Source: Paragordius varius | Lineage: Eukaryota; Nematomorpha | Assembly (NCBI GenBank): GCA_964247055.1 | Contig: OZ176055.1 | Span: forward strand, 3,658,001-3,722,000 | DNA: 64,000 nt | Reading direction: 5' to 3' | Translations under genes and position numbers: made by a program | Notes under the pieces: model-generated | Databases searched by the model: none | Told to the model about the DNA's origin: nothing | What the model saw: the letters and a program-made list of their open reading frames with translations, nothing else | Shown here: in pieces, positions 38,900 to 53,235 of the stretch | Numbering within the stretch: the first letter of the stretch is position 1 | How the letters are laid out: each line of letters begins with the position of its first letter

Positions 38900-41800
38900 G
38901 TTAATTTTCAATGTTTTTCTCTTTATAAAACATTAAAAATTAACGGTCTTTAGATACCTTAATGTTTACTTCTAGTATATGGTTTAAAAATGTAACAAAT
39001 TTAGGTAATCAGTTAAAATTGTGAAAAAAACGAAAAAAAAACTAATTAAGTCTATCTGTCTTCTTTGGGTTATCAACCAGTTATTTAGAAAAACGGTTTT
39101 AAAACAACCCCCGTTCTGAAATGATTTTCAAAATTATATTTTGGTTTCGGTTTTATTATTTTTCAGTGAAATGGTTTCAATTACGGCTTGACTTTATTTA
39201 ATTTGGGAAAGCCCTTATCTTTGTCACAATGTGGATGAAATGTGACAAACATCAAGCATATGAATAATAATAATAATAGGTTTTGTGTTCCTTTTTAATC
39301 ATGAATCTGAAGAAGATGATATAAATTATACTAAAAAACATGACATCTCAAAATTTCAAAAAAATGTAAATTTGGAAAAATAATTTTTTGGACGTTTAAA
39401 ACAACGATTCTTTTTCATAAATCCGAAAATTTTGGCTCACAACGGCTCCAATCTCCTGAAAATTTATAGGCTCATACAAATAGATTATTAAATACATAAT
39501 AATATCATTAAAATTAAATGATTTTTTGGCGCGCCATTATATTTTGGCTTTTCCCTTCTTTTTAATTTTACTTTTAACCCGTTTGTTAAAATGGCATTTC
39601 TTATAAAAATTTCTGCTGTTATTTTATCCTATTATTATTATATGTCATGGACTTTTAAATATTTTCAACTCGATGAACCATCCTTAATTAATTTATAAAT
39701 TCCATAAGTATTTTATGGTTTTAAAATTTGTTTTTACAGTTTGAATATATGAAAAACACCACAAATAAAACTATTTTGTATCCGTATGACGGATTTTGTT
39801 AATATCATAAATATTGTCAATCGGATTTGAATAATAAATTAAAAGGTTAGAAAGAAGGTTTATGTTTATTGGTTTACAAAGATGGCAGTTAAAATATATA
39901 TATATATATATATATGCATGTTAGAGCAATCAATTTTACATCCCAAGACCGCAGGATTGTAGAGGAAGGGATTGCACAAATTCAAGATGCTCCTGCATAG
40001 GTGAAAAAGGATCTCGAGTACGTTGATTGTATTAATAAATAACCCTCGACCCAACCGATAATTTTTTATATTGAATAAATTACCAACTATTTAACCAACC
40101 AACTATTAAAATACATTTAACCCCAATTAACTGTGACGTAATAACTTTCCATTTTCTATTGCCGTTCTAAATTAAAACTATGTAATTCAACAATCACTAA
40201 TTTATGTCGAGCGCAAACGTAATGTGCACGTAATAAATATTTTGTGCATATTACATAATGTTTTGAAACATTTGTGAAACACAACACAAATGTGCTAACA
40301 ATTTTTTGGAGATGACAAAAAATCCAAATATTGTCTAGGGTATTCCGGGAGCCCCTGGTCCACAAGGTTTTCAGGGACCCCTTGGAGCTGCTGGGGAATT
40401 TGGGATTGAAGGCATAAAAGGTCAAAAAGGTGAAATTGGTGCACCTGGTCCTATGGGACCTAAAGGAGATCGGGTAAGTCGCTTATTAACACACATGATA
40501 TTATTTTACAAAACTGGAGTTAATTTTTGACATTATAATGGATTTCATTTTTCTAGCAGTAATAAAATAGTTTGCATGACTTATTTTAGAGCGATAAATG
40601 ATATTTTATATTGTATTTACCAAAATTTACTAGGGTAAAATGGGAATGCCTGGTTTTCCCGGTCTCAATGGAATTCCGGGAATACAAGGATCTCCGGGAT
40701 TACGCGGGTTCCCAGGCGCAGATGGTTGCAATGGAACCGACGTAAGTGGATTTCTACATAATAATAATATTAGGCCGGTTTTTTCCATACTGGTTTATGA
40801 CTTGTAGTTTTTTGGAATATATGATTTTGGAGTACTTTAAAAGCCCAATGCGCAAATTAAAAACGGTCCGTATTGGATTATAATTATAGCTTGTATGATT
40901 ATAAAATAATACTTTAAGCGTAATTATTAACTAATTTACTTTAATTCAATCATATATGTTTATTTGTTAATGTTAACATTATATGTCAATTTTTTTTGTA
41001 TAATTAACATATTTTCTCACTAAAAATAATCCATTTCAAACCATTTACGTTTTTGCCTCATTAGCCATAAATATCTAAAGGAACATAGTATTTATTAACG
41101 TAAGAAACAAATAATGATATTAAAACATTTATATTTTTACATATTTGGAAAAAATAACAGGGATTTATGGGTCTGCCAGGGTTACCTGGACCTCCAGGTC
41201 TTCTTGGCTTGCCGGGAAATCCCGGTCTCAAGGGTCTAAAGGGAGATCCTGCTTTCGTAAGGGAATCTGCTGCTGGCCTTAAAGGTGATTTGGGACGTGA
41301 TGGAATATCTGGTTTACCGGTATCTTTTTACTATTGCATAGATTTAATTTTACAATTTTTATATGAAGGAATAATTATATAAATTTTTTATTTAATATTT
41401 GTTTAAATCACATAATGAAAATTAAAAATAATCCTGTTGATTTATTTTAACAAAGGGTCTTCCTGGATTGGATGGTTCCATGGGACCCAAAGGTGATTTG
41501 GGCGCCCCAGGATTCCCAGGTCCTATAGGAAATAAAGGACCCCGAGGTGATGAAGGAAATATGGGTATTGGTTTATGGGGAGAAAAAGGAGATTTGGTAA
41601 TTTTTCATTAATGCATATTTTGACAAATTTTCTAATACTAATTTTAAGTAATTTCCCATTTTCATATACATTCATGTCATGTTTAGGGTGATCATGGCCC
41701 TCCTGGAGCGCCAGGACCCCCCGGTGATTACCAATATCAACAAGGGGTCGAAAATTTGTTTGAAGGTCCTCGTGGTCCACCAGGAGATATGGGTTACCGT

Positions 41801-44800
41801 GGCGATGCCGGAGATAACGGTGCTCCAGGCTATGAAGGACCTATGGGAAAACCGGTATAAAATGATTTGACTCCAATGATTGACAAACATTTTACCTAAA
41901 CTTAATTAAATATTAAAACTTTTTTGCTAAATTATTTCCTATTATTATTATGTTGCCAGGGTCTACCTGGATTACGAGGTGCCAAAGGTGAAAAGGGCAA
42001 TGAAGGACCTATCGGAAAAACGGTATATATTGGAAGTTATTTGTAATTTATTTTTAAAAAAATTAAATGATTTATATAAATTTAAACATCATTTTTAGGG
42101 AAAAGAAGGACGTGTTGGCCTATACGGACCACCTGGCCTAAAGGTATTAATTTAATATTGGATTAAATCGTTAATGATTATATTTAATTGAAACATTTTA
42201 TAGACGGTGTTTTTTTGAAGTTTAACCGGGCCATATTTTTAAAAATAGCCTTGCAAATAATATATGAATAAATTATTTAAATTTTAATAATATTATAAAT
42301 TTTTTTAGATATTTCATGATTAATACAATTTTATATTAATTTGATATTTAACTTAGGGTGATCGCGGCGATGACGGGTTTCCAGGAGTCGATGGTATTCC
42401 TGGCGAAAATGGTTTGAGAGGTGATCCAGGACCTGATGGTCGCCCTGGAATTTTGGGCGCTCCTGGCGTGGCTGGGGTATCCCGATTATTCAATATTTTA
42501 CATCTGAAAAATTTTAATTATATTTTAAAATTTGTCCTAGTACTATTTTGTAAAAATAATTATAATTAAATTATTATAACTTAATGTTTGTTGTATCTAA
42601 TCTATGCAACAAAAATCAGTAATTTATAATATTTATTTGTTAAAATGACAAATTAAAAATAGTAAAATCACAAAACTACTCGTTTCAAATGTATGAAAAG
42701 TGTATTTTTTCAAGGAGATAAAATGAATGATTAAAAAATAATTTCTATACTGTAAAAATATTATTTTTGATATTGTTAATATTGCTGTCCTGATTATCGT
42801 ATTATTATGCATTGGCATTTTACAATATTAAAACCAAAATAAAATGCATTTTAGAGCGATGATGGACGCGTCGGTCCACCAGGACCAGTCGGAGCTATGG
42901 GAATGCCTGGTCGCCCCGGATTTCCGGGCTTAGAAGGAAATCCCGGTTTTCCAGGTTCGCGCGGACCAGTCGGTCCCGCAGGAGCCCCTGGTTTATTGGG
43001 TCACCCAGGGTTACAGGGAGTTCCTTCTGAAAAAGGGGAACGTGGAGATTCCGGATTACCGGGTATGATTATCACTTAACTTTTTACAGTATGAGTAACT
43101 ATTCATGCTAGCTTTTTTTATTAAACGTTGCCAGATAGCATATACAGCAAAGAGCATTCATATTTGTGGATAACATGATAAAATTAATAATATAACTTTA
43201 AACCCAAAAAAATATGTTCTTTGTTGTACGTGCGATCTGGCCATAATTAATGAGAAACTAGCAATATTTACCCATTATATAATATGTGAATGCAAATTTT
43301 TTTGATATCGCTATCATTAATCTGATATATGCTGCTCCAAGGTATACCTGGAACTCAAGGACCTCCTGGAGTTGGGGGCCCTGCTGGGGCCAAAGGCGAA
43401 ATCGGAGATGTTGGCCTGCCTGGTCAAGGTATTATGGGGCCTCCAGGTATGGATGGGCTCCCGGGATTAGATGGTGTCCCTGGTGCCAAAGGAGAGAGAG
43501 GATATGACGGTCCACCAGGTTTGTCTTTTAAAAATATTTGTTAAAAATCAAAGGAAAATTATATACTGCCAAGTATTTGTGGCACATGGTTGCAATCAAT
43601 GAGACTTTAAGAATTAGTATCATTTTATAAGGATACAATTGTGTAAGATTTGGATATTTAGCCCTCTTATATATAAATTTCTATCTATCTTTCACATGAT
43701 CTTTGGAGTTTAATAAATTTATAATATATTTTGCAAAGGTTATTCTGGAGACATTATTGATGGTGTACCTGGACCTCTTGGTATTCCTGGCCCTAAGGGA
43801 GAATCCGGATACCCTGGATTAAATGGTCGACCTGGCCCAATGGGACCACCAGGTCAAAAAGGTACGAAGCAATTTATGCAGAATATATCAAATTTAAAAA
43901 AAAAAGATTGTGATTATAATAACATTATATCATTATTTTGTGTTTAAATGCTTGTTTATCCGTATTTTAGGTGACCCGGGAGGTACATGTCAATTTTGTC
44001 GATCAGGGGACAGAGGTCGTAAAGGGGAATCCGGATCAGCTGGTTTTCCCGGCAAACAAGGTGAACGTGGTTCTCCGGGAGACATTGGTGAAATAGGTGA
44101 GCAAGGCGATGATGGTGATGCTGGAATCCCAGGACGACCGGGATATTCCGTAATTTAAATTGAAATAATAAAATATTTTGGAGCCGAATGATAAAACATA
44201 TATTATGCTATAAAAATTATTTAAAGGATAACTCATTTTAGCCAATACTTAAAATTTTATGACGATTAAACCAAATTATTTAATTTAAAGGGACAACCCG
44301 GTTTGGATGGATTAAATGGGATCCCTGGAACCAAGGGTGAACCAGCTGTCATCGACTATTCTCGATTACAAAGTTATCGGGGTAAAAATATCACTTTAAT
44401 TGCTAGTTAAATTTGAACCTCTTAAGTTTAGTGATAATATTAGCAACTTGTTTTAATGATGATCTATAATAATATAAATTGTCAGGAGAGAAAGGAGATG
44501 CCGGATATCCTGGACTTCCAGGAGCCCCTGGAATGGACGGTCAACCTGGATTGCCGGGCCCACCTGGAATTGCTTTTGGTTCTTCACTAAATCTTAAAGG
44601 GCCGCAGGTATGGCTATCATTCACAATATTTTATAATTACAATTTTAATTTTACTAAGTTTTTTGAGGATATGAATCTAATATCGATTAATAAATTTAAT
44701 AATCTCCATCGATCGATCATTCATCAAAAAATTTTTTAAACCAAAGCTTCTAAGTTTAACATAGTTTGATCTAGCATTAATCAACACAACTTTTTTTCTA

Positions 44801-47046
44801 ATGTTGATATCTCTTTTCCACAAACCACATATTAATTCGTGTTGGATATAGGGAGATGCAGGATCACCTGGAAGAGATGGTTTCCCAGGTTTATCTGGTC
44901 TCCCCGGTATGCCGGGCGCTAAAGGCGATCCAGGTTATGCCATTGGTGGCAGCCCAGGAATGGCCGGAGAACCCGGAAGCCCTGGATTACCTGGGCTCGA
45001 TGGGATGGCTGGTGCACCTGGAGAACCAGGTAATTATTGAAAATGTATTAAAAAATATTCTTTTGTCAGAGGCTCTATTAACATAATTATTCGTTTCATA
45101 GGGAAGAAGTCACGATTTCTTATTGATTAAAACAAGCTAATTTATTGCTTGTACTGAGTTTGTATAAAAAATGCTTTTTTTAAAAAAAAATCTTACCATT
45201 ATTGAAAAAGTAATGAATAAACAATAAGTTATGAAAAGTTTCTTACATCTAAAATTGTAAAATGTTGTATTAAAAATGCCAAATTGGAAATGACTCCTTT
45301 TAAAACGAGTCGGACCATTTTTAACCAGTCAAAAATTGATTCTATTACATTTATTACCACTGTATAAAATGACTCAAAATGAAATGGATTTAAATATATA
45401 TTCTTTTTTGCAGGAGAATTAATTGGCCGTGGATTACCAGGAATGCCAGGTCTTAAAGGTTTGCGAGGGGATGACGGTTTACCAGGACTCCCCGGCCTGC
45501 CGGGAGAAGATGGTCGTCCAGGTTTAGATGGACTCCCTGGGACTCAAGGTAATCCTGGAGCCGACGCCACACCCAATATTGTCGGACCAAAAGGTATGCA
45601 TTTTACCTTTATTTTTTATGCTTATGTTTCCATAAAAAAATGGTATTATTAATAAAAAATTACTATAAGCATTAACCAGCCAACGGGGTGAGTACACGTC
45701 GCCCGTGGTTCAATATGGGAGATATATATTACAATGGATATATTCTCATTTCTTTATCATATGCACAAAAGCTTATTCATGCTTTAACAATTTTTTATAT
45801 ATAATCTGCATTAAACCATATTTATTTTTTGATAAACAGGTTTACCTGGACCAAGAGGAGATCCTGGCCTTGACGGTTTCCCTGGCTTAAACGGAGCCAA
45901 TGGTGAAAGAGGGCTACCTGGACTTCCAGGTCTTCAAGGATTCAAAGGTAATCCATTTTATTAACAATTTTTTCACTCCATTTAATGTTGGATACACAGA
46001 GTTATTAAATGAACATTAATATCTGAATAACTTTCCCTATTTATTTGATCTATAAATTTCTATATTTCTGGTTCTAAGGTGAATTGGGAGATCCTGGTAT
46101 AGCGAGCTCGGTACAACCCCAACCCGGTTTACCCGGATTTAATGGGTTAAAGGGTGAACAAGGAGATCCAGGATACCCCGGATTAGACGGTATGGTTATA
46201 ATATTTTTATGATTAGTAGTCAATTTTGAATTATTTTGCCTAACAAAATTTTTAAGAGTTTGCAGTACTAATTTTTATTTCTAGGGTTACCTGGAATGCC
46301 TGGACTCCCTGGTGAAAGAGGATTTCCTGGACTGGCTGGCAAACCAGGCCTGCCCGGTGCACCTGGTATAAAGGGTGATCGAGGTTTAGACGGGTATGGT
46401 GAGCCCGGAGCTTCTGGCGGAAAGGGTCCCGATGGGTTAGCAGGTTTAAATGCCGATAAAATATTTTTTTTTTATATTATGAAATAGTAAATAAACGCTT
46501 TCACTAACGCATTATTATACACAAATAATCTTTTAAAGTAATAATTCGTTATGCTTGTTATAATTGTTTAAATAGCTGTTAATTTCTTGCTAAATATATT
46601 CATAGTATGTTTTTTATGTTACTATCATTACTTAGGCTGTAAACATTATGAAACCGAATTCTTTAAAGAATATTTGCATAAATAATTCAATTATTACTAA
46701 AATGCTTTTATACACCAAGGTTTACCTGGTTTCCCTGGCGGAAAAGGAGAACGCGGCACGCCTGGACCCAACGGACCTCAAGGTGCCCCTGGAGATAATG
46801 GAAATCCTGGAGCACCTGGCATCGATGGCCTACCTGGTCTACCAGGTACCCCTGGCTTAGATGGTTTCCCAGGATTACCTGGTCTTGCAGGTATAACTAA
46901 CATTTTTTCTTCCTTTGACTGTTGGAAATATATTTTTGGAAAATAAAGCATGCCGCATACGTTATGAATGTAATGGGTTGAAAAATAACCCTATTATCAA
47001 TATATATATATATATATATGTATATATGTAGAGCTGTTTTTGATGC

Positions 47047-47080
<34 letters not shown>

Positions 47081-50000
47081 CTTTATTTACCTATTGCAAA
47101 CATTTTGGAACTTCTAGGTCAAAAGGGTGAATTAGGAGATGCTGGTGCCCCTGGAACTCCAGGTCGCCGTGGGAACGATGGATTGCCCGGTCTTAACGGA
47201 CCCCGAGGTGAAAACGGATATGTTGGCCAACCTGGGTTACCAGGACTCCCCGGGTTAATGGGTAAAATCTATAAAAAAATTTATATGGTATTATATTCTA
47301 CTTTCAAATTTATTTTTTGGTAATTATTTTTGTAAAAAATATTATTTGTATAATCCTCATATTTTTAGGGTTGAAAGGAGACAGTGGTTATCCGGGGTTA
47401 CCCGGTGGTCCCGGAGCTCCAGGAAAAGCAGGAGCTCCTGGCCTCCTTGGTGAAGCAGGTGTACCTGGATACCCAGGTGCAAAAGGAATGGCTGGAGCAA
47501 ATGGTATTTTATTCAATTTTAATTTGATATCAATGGTTTAATTGCTTGCAAATAATTACTATTATAATTTATGATTTCAAGCCCTGTTAGTATGCTAAAC
47601 GTCAAAACAAGATTCAATTCATAATAAACCATATTTTCTTAATTGGATCATAAATTATGCTGAGATGATTTAATTTTTTATTGAAAACTAATCAACGTTG
47701 CTGCTTTTAAATGGAAAATGACATAACCTAGCGCAAATATTTGATTGTAGGTTCTCCCGGATACAATGGCGCGAAAGGTGAGAGAGGAGATTCCTTCCCA
47801 GGTGCCAATGGGATGGATGGGGCCCCTGGTCTTCCAGGTTTAGATGGAGCCCCTGGAGTCCCAGGAATGGCTGGGCTAGTTGGCGATCCTGGTGCATCTG
47901 GAACACCTGGAGCTAGAGGCCCTGCTGTAAAATATTTACTCCATTTTTTATTAGTTACATAGCTAATATTAATAAATATTATACAATTTTGGAAAATTTT
48001 AAACCATGCTATCCAACGTTAAAGTAATTGTATTGTAGTGCTATGCTAATTTTTTTATAAGCCATAAGCAAGTGTTGAGGGGTTAAAGTAATCATATCGT
48101 TGGTTTAGGGTGATAGTGGAATCAATGGAGCGCCAGGTATACCTGGGGAAGATGGTTTCTCCGGTCCAAAAGGCGAAGTTGGTGCTGAAGGAATGCCAGG
48201 GACACCGGGTGCAAAAGGCCCATCTGGAGATACTGGCATAGCTGGTACACCTGGCCGAAAAGGAGAATCAGGTCTGAATGGCATGCCAGGTCTTGACGGT
48301 TTCCCTGGCCTGATGGGCGAAAAGGGAGAAGCGGGATTACCGGGAATGCGTAAGTGTAATTTGATTCGGCTTCATTGTTAAAAATAGCATGCGCGTATTG
48401 AACAAATAATGTTTGTTTACATTTATATCCTTTTCTTTGTACAGCCGATTTTGTGGGTGGTCCACCCGGAGCCGATGGCTTACCTGGATTCCCAGGTCTT
48501 GCAGGAGGACCTGGACAGCGAGGTGATGATGGGTACCCTGGCCCCGGTGGGGCGAAAGGGGAATCCGGATCAGACGGCTATTCTGGAGCGTCAGGAAAAA
48601 TGGGAGCTATGGGTCCGATGGGGCCTCCCGGGCCCCAAGGAAAGCCTGGTTTACCAGGTATTCCTGGTTCCTCTGTAAATGGAGCCCCGGGAAATCCCGG
48701 TTTACCTGGAGCCGATGGTGCACCAGGCCTAAGAGGCGATAGAGGTATGTAAAAGCCTAATCTTATATTTTGTCCCAATATTAATTTTTTGGAAAATATG
48801 TCTTTTAAACACGATAAAAGTGTTTGGTAACGGAATCATATACTATATTAATCCTATTTATTTCAGGTGATCCTGGATATGATGGTAAACCCGGGGCGCC
48901 AGGGTTTGCATACGATGGTGGTCCCGGAACTCCAGGAACCCCTGGACCAGTAGGTGATTCTGGTCTCCCCGGTCTTCCTGGTGAAACAGGGCCACAAGGA
49001 GCTCCGGGAGACGATGGGCTTCCTGGACTAAACGGACTTAAGGGTCCGGCCGGAGAGCCTGGATTTTCAACCGCTTCCGCACCAGGTCCAATTGGTGCCC
49101 CAGGTATGACAATATAACAATTTTGAAACCGAATATTTATTATTTATAGAAACTTTATTGTCGTTATTTTACTATGTTGTTGCATAAATAAAATTACCTA
49201 TATGATTGCTATCTTATAGGCCAACCGGGATCCAATGGATATCCGGGTGATAGCGGTTTCCCGGGGTTAGAAGGTCTTCCTGGACTGCCTGGAGCCCCAG
49301 GTCTTCCAGGTGATCCTGGATTCCCAGGATTGGATGGTTTGCCCGGAAAACAAGGTTAATACACAAAACAAATTATTGCGAAGACAACTTTTCTGATTGA
49401 CTAATTTTAATGTGTATTTTTTTTATAAGAAAAACATATTATTTATTTATTTTCCATAAACCAAAAAATATTAATTTCCTAATTTAAACTAAAAATATGT
49501 TTTTTATATAATTTTTGGTCAGGTCGGGATGGAGCTCCAGGAATGCCCGGCGAACCAGGAATAATACCTGCTAGCGGCCAATTGATTGGACCTAAGGGGG
49601 TTCCCGGTGACGATGGTTTTATGGGCTTACCTGGTTTACCGGGACCCGATGGGTATCCTGGAGTAGCAGGAACGCCTGGTAAGTAACTTTTTTTGTTCAT
49701 AAGATATAGTGTAAATATTAAATATTTGATAAATATTACTGTCCTTAAAAGAATTTTAGCATGAAATTTAATTATTTATTCTTAGTTGTTAATGATTAAA
49801 TAATCCATCTTTACCAAACGATAGTTTTAATTTTTCAAATAATTTAAGCATTTTTGTAGACATATTAATTCAATGCAAATTCCTTTTTAGCAGTATAATA
49901 ATTTTTTCCAATCATATGCTACTTTATGTTAGGTATTAAGGGAGAAATCGGACTTCCTGGAATCGAAGGTCTGCCCGGTTTACCGGGAAGTTTCGGAGAA

Positions 50001-51660
50001 CGTGGAGATCCAGGACGACCTGGTTCAGCTGGCCTACAAGGATCTCCAGGTACACATTTTGATTTGTAATAGACTCTATAATCAGACAAAATAAAATTTT
50101 AGCTTTATACCTCAAGTTGTTCCTTTCTTTAGACAATTTAAGTTTATTAGTTGTATTTATTTATTTTATCAATTTTAAACTAATATCCTTATTTATAATA
50201 TTTCTTTCAATTCAAAATCATGATTTTCATCAAAAATATTTTTTTAATCATAAAAACAGTTTTTTTTATCATAGACTAACTTAAAAATTTTTTTGGACCT
50301 AAATGTTACAGGATTTTAAAAGCAAATGGTATAGTTCATTTTTTAACATTTTTTTCCCAAAGAATTTATGCAAATTTGAATGTAATTTATATATATAATA
50401 ATTTAAGGCCCACCAGGATATCCTGGATCTGCAGGTCCGCAAGGAGCCGCTGGTGAGGAAACACCTCTCGGCTTTTTGTACGCTAAACACAGTCAAACCC
50501 CTGATGTGCCACAATGCCCTCCAGGCCAAACAAAGTTATGGGATGGTTACAGTTTGTTATACTTTGAAGGGAATGAAAAAGCCCATAACCAAGATCTTGG
50601 TATTATTCAATTAATACTTATATATTGTTCATCAATACAATTTATTATTATTATTGTTTGAATCATAGGTATTAACTCATGCAAATGTATAATCGTATAG
50701 GATTATAAGCCTAAATTTTAACTTTCTTTATAATGACATTATATGTAAAAAAGGCAACTATATTTGCGAAATGTGATGTTGGATAAATTTGTAGTTACAT
50801 GATTTATGTTTTAATAGGCTCTGCTGGTTCCTGTGTGCGACATTTCAATACTATGCCCTTCCTATTTTGTGGAACTAACAATATTTGCGATTATGCCACT
50901 CGCAATGATAAATCGTATTGGCTTTCAACATCAGCCCCTATTCCCATGGTACCAGTAGGGGATAGTCAAATAAAACCACACGTTAGTAAATGTGCCGTGT
51001 GTGAAAGCCCATCCAACATTCTTGCTGTCCATAGTCAATCGCTGAAAATACCGGATTGTCCTCCAGGATGGACCGGATTGTGGAATGGTTACAGTTTTAC
51101 CATGGTATTATTTTGGTTTTTTATTTATTTCACAACATCTCCTAAAAAATATTTTTACGGATTTTTAAATATACATATAATTTTAAACTCTACATTACTT
51201 TTTAATGTTCCTTGATTTTTTCAGTTTATTATCATGATTTGTAAAGGAGTGGTCTACTTTTGAGGGGATTTCTCTAATCATTTCATGTTGTTTTCATTAC
51301 GCTATCTAAAATAAGCTTTTTTAGATCCCCCCTTTCTTGAAAAATTTTGTCTAGATTGTTTTTTAAAAAAATGAGTTAAAAGTATATCATTTAAATTTTT
51401 AGCACACAGCGGCTGGTGGCGAAGGAGGCGGCCAAGTTTTATCTAGTCCTGGGAGTTGTTTGGAAGATTTCCGCACAACGCCCTTCATTGAATGTAATGG
51501 GGCACGTGGTACTTGTCATTACTTTGCTAACAAATTTAGTTTTTGGTTAACTACGGTGGATGATGATAAACAATTTCAAAAACCGGTCCCAGAAACAGTA
51601 AAATCCGGTAATCTACGATCCAAAGTAGGCCGTTGTCAAGTCTGCCAAAAAGTGGTTTAA
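33784..51660 (+). CDS. COL4A2: Collagen type IV alpha chain, alpha-2-like (basement membrane)
   Basis: Secreted basement-membrane network collagen. Thirty-four exons: 33784-33876, 39925-40017, 40339-40473, 40634-40741, 41161-41319, 41456-41596, 41687-41854, 41960-42022, 42099-42143, 42357-42476, 42855-43062, 43342-43518, 43739-43861, 43971-44149, 44291-44381, 44486-44607, 44852-45029, 45414-45593, 45840-45947, 46079-46189, 46285-46443, 46720-46890, 47118-47261, 47369-47503, 47751-47926, 48109-48349, 48445-48744, 48867-49103, 49220-49354, 49523-49678, 49933-50049, 50408-50599, 50818-51104, 51403-51660. They total 1770 codons with stop. Exon 1 is a signal peptide ([17 protein letters not shown]). 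Exon 2 is a cysteine-rich 7S-type start ([13 protein letters not shown]). Interrupted Gly-X-Y follows, including a CQFC pair. Two C4 subdomains with twelve cysteines end the protein. [31 protein letters not shown] and [11 protein letters not shown] point to the alpha-2 (viking-like) class. The 6-kb intron 1 contains a hAT element. Linking exon 1 to exon 2 is inference from phase and signal peptide. Confidence 0.95.
33955..34195. repeat. Diverged minisatellite of GGAACCGGGTTGGTTC-type units in collagen intron 1
   Basis: Degenerate repeats of GAACCGG and GGTTGGTTCT motifs recur about every 25-35 bases on a GC-richer background. An open frame across it reflects the repeat, not a gene. Confidence 0.45.
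34990..36070 (+). repeat. Unidentified repeat element, plus copy, inside the hAT transposon
   Basis: Two ~390-490 bp units (from 35181 and from 35671) share ATAGATTTAAAAAATTATTT, CGACTATGTTCGGCGCAATC and GGGCCCGAACTGGG. The inverse of this material is at 29560-29950. The left part holds two adjacent perfect hairpins: GCTGCTACGCAGC (near 35014) and GAAGTCCTTCGGACTTC (near 35031). No convincing protein. Confidence 0.55.
36094..38235 (+). pseudogene. hAT transposase remnant (BED-type finger to C-terminal dimerisation region)
   Basis: Begins [19 protein letters not shown], the usual start of this hAT clade. It continues with a BED-like His/Cys stretch ([19 protein letters not shown]) out of frame with the start. 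Further pieces are [33 protein letters not shown] and, at 38070-38235, [18 protein letters not shown] of the hAT dimerisation region. Several frameshifts and stops plus a nested MITE mean it cannot be made intact. Confidence 0.82.
36802..37195. mobile_element. 394-bp hAT MITE nested in the transposase remnant
   Basis: Ends CAGTGGCGTACCGA and the inverse of TCGGTACGCCCCTG. A perfect 8-bp duplication, ATCTTAAT, flanks it at 36794-36801 and 37196-37203. It inserted after the larger hAT element. Confidence 0.9.
38865..38892. repeat. (TA)n microsatellite in collagen intron 1
   Basis: Uninterrupted TA run. The rest of 38652-39924 is AT-rich intron with nothing recognisable. Confidence 0.9.
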
Positions 51661-51860
51661 ACACGAGTGAAACATAATCTTAATATCATAACTAACCAAT
51701 ATTCACATATCATTCAATCTGTGAAAAAAACTAGACAGAACGAAACATCCAAAACTTAAATTATGTTTAATTTAATGTTTTTTTAAATTTATTTCATATG
51801 CGGTTTTAATGTGTTGCATTTAAATTATTAGCAATTAAACACAGATTACAGAATTGTTTG

Positions 51861-51866
51861 AATAAA
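51861..51866 (+). terminator. Poly(A) signal of the collagen gene
   Basis: AATAAA about 200 bases after the stop codon at 51660. Confidence 0.55.
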
Positions 51867-52929
51867 TCTCGTACGAATTATGCAATATAAACCCATCAAT
51901 CTAATCAATTTTACCATTAATATTATATAAACAAAAAAATAAGTTATATATTATGATTAGTTTAATGAAATATAATTTTTGGCTTGTGAAATATTTGTTT
52001 CATTTGGATAATTATTTATAATAAATTTTATTTTCAAATATTATATACCCTTTTTGATATAATGAGGGCGAAAATGCGATCTCAAATTAAAAGATATGCT
52101 AGTTTTTGTTCGTGTCATTTAATAAACAAGTATAATAATAAAGATGCTTTCGATGTAGGAGGAACAAAATATATTAAAAGCTCTGACTGATTCTTTCTTA
52201 TTTTAGTAAAGAATAAAGATATTCGATCTTTAAAGGTGCCAAATCAGGGCTGACAGTGTATTAAAAAATTGTGTAGTTATGTGTGGTGTGTATGGCTACA
52301 GCCGATCGACTTTTTGCAATATTGTAAATAAAACTTCTTCATAGATGCGATTTTTAGTTTTAGTCGAACCATTATTTTTCTCACATAATGTACATTTCAA
52401 TGGTTTGCACTTAACCGCGACGCTTAAATTATAAAATGGGATTTTTATGTCATGTGTTAAAATTTAATATATATAATACGAATCTCTTTACATCCTAAAA
52501 AAATAAAAAAATTGGTTTGCCTTCATTTCCATTTGGTGTTTAAAATCTGCATTTAAAGATTCCGCTATCCTTCTCTACCTTGTATTACTCTCAATAACCA
52601 AATTAGCAAAATTGCTAAGTAGTAACGATCTCAATAATATATATAAAAATTAGATTAAAAAAGTCCTCTTAATACACTATATAAAATCTTGAGCAAAGTT
52701 ATATACAAAAGTTATTTTTATTATCTTTTAAAGTGTTTTAATAGAGCATGCCTCAAATTATCAAATACCCTTAAAAATTAATTTTTTGAGAGCACGATAT
52801 CTTAAAAATAACTATTTTAAAGTTATAGAGTGGTAAATGGGGTGTCCAACATTGAAAAAATTTAACTAAATCTAAATAAAATTGCAAAACAATTTACTTC
52901 ATAATAGTTAAAAACACATAATTTTTGGC
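51867..52929. other. Intergenic, no gene supported
   Basis: AT-rich 3' flank of the collagen gene with nothing recognisable. Confidence 0.5.
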
Positions 52930-53235
52930 TGATAGACAAAATTAAGAATGAAAATCTAACTACAGATATCTAAAACAAACATCCTGGAGATAATTCTAAA
53001 AAAAAAGTTAACATATTTTGGTCATGTCATGCGATCGAATTCTCTAGCGAAAGATACAATTTTGGGAAAGTAGAAGGACAAAGGAAACGAGGCCGACCAC
53101 CGATGAGGTGGTTGGATACGATAAAAGAAGTGACTAAAATGACATTAACGATCTCAATATAGCGGTAAAAGATAGAAGAATATGGAAATATAAACTATAT
53201 CCAGAGTCTTTACGACTTAGGAAACAACCAGCCAG
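52930..53235 (+). mobile_element. LINE 3' fragment
   Basis: The plus strand encodes a LINE C-terminal block, EGQRKRGRPPMRWLDTIKEV, followed by a degraded DRR-W-like segment. This matches the GH-M-R / RGRPR-RW pattern that ends many non-LTR polyproteins. It is 5'-truncated and broken. Confidence 0.65.

Noticed and set aside
45690-45720. Short tRNA T-loop-like sequence GTGGTTCAATATGGG
   Set aside because: No matching acceptor, D or anticodon arms nearby; it lies within a collagen intron.
48578-49700. Minus-strand open frames rich in proline and glycine (48578-48778, 49479-49700) opposite the collagen exons
   Set aside because: They are reverse shadows of Gly-Pro-rich exons, whose complement also lacks stops.
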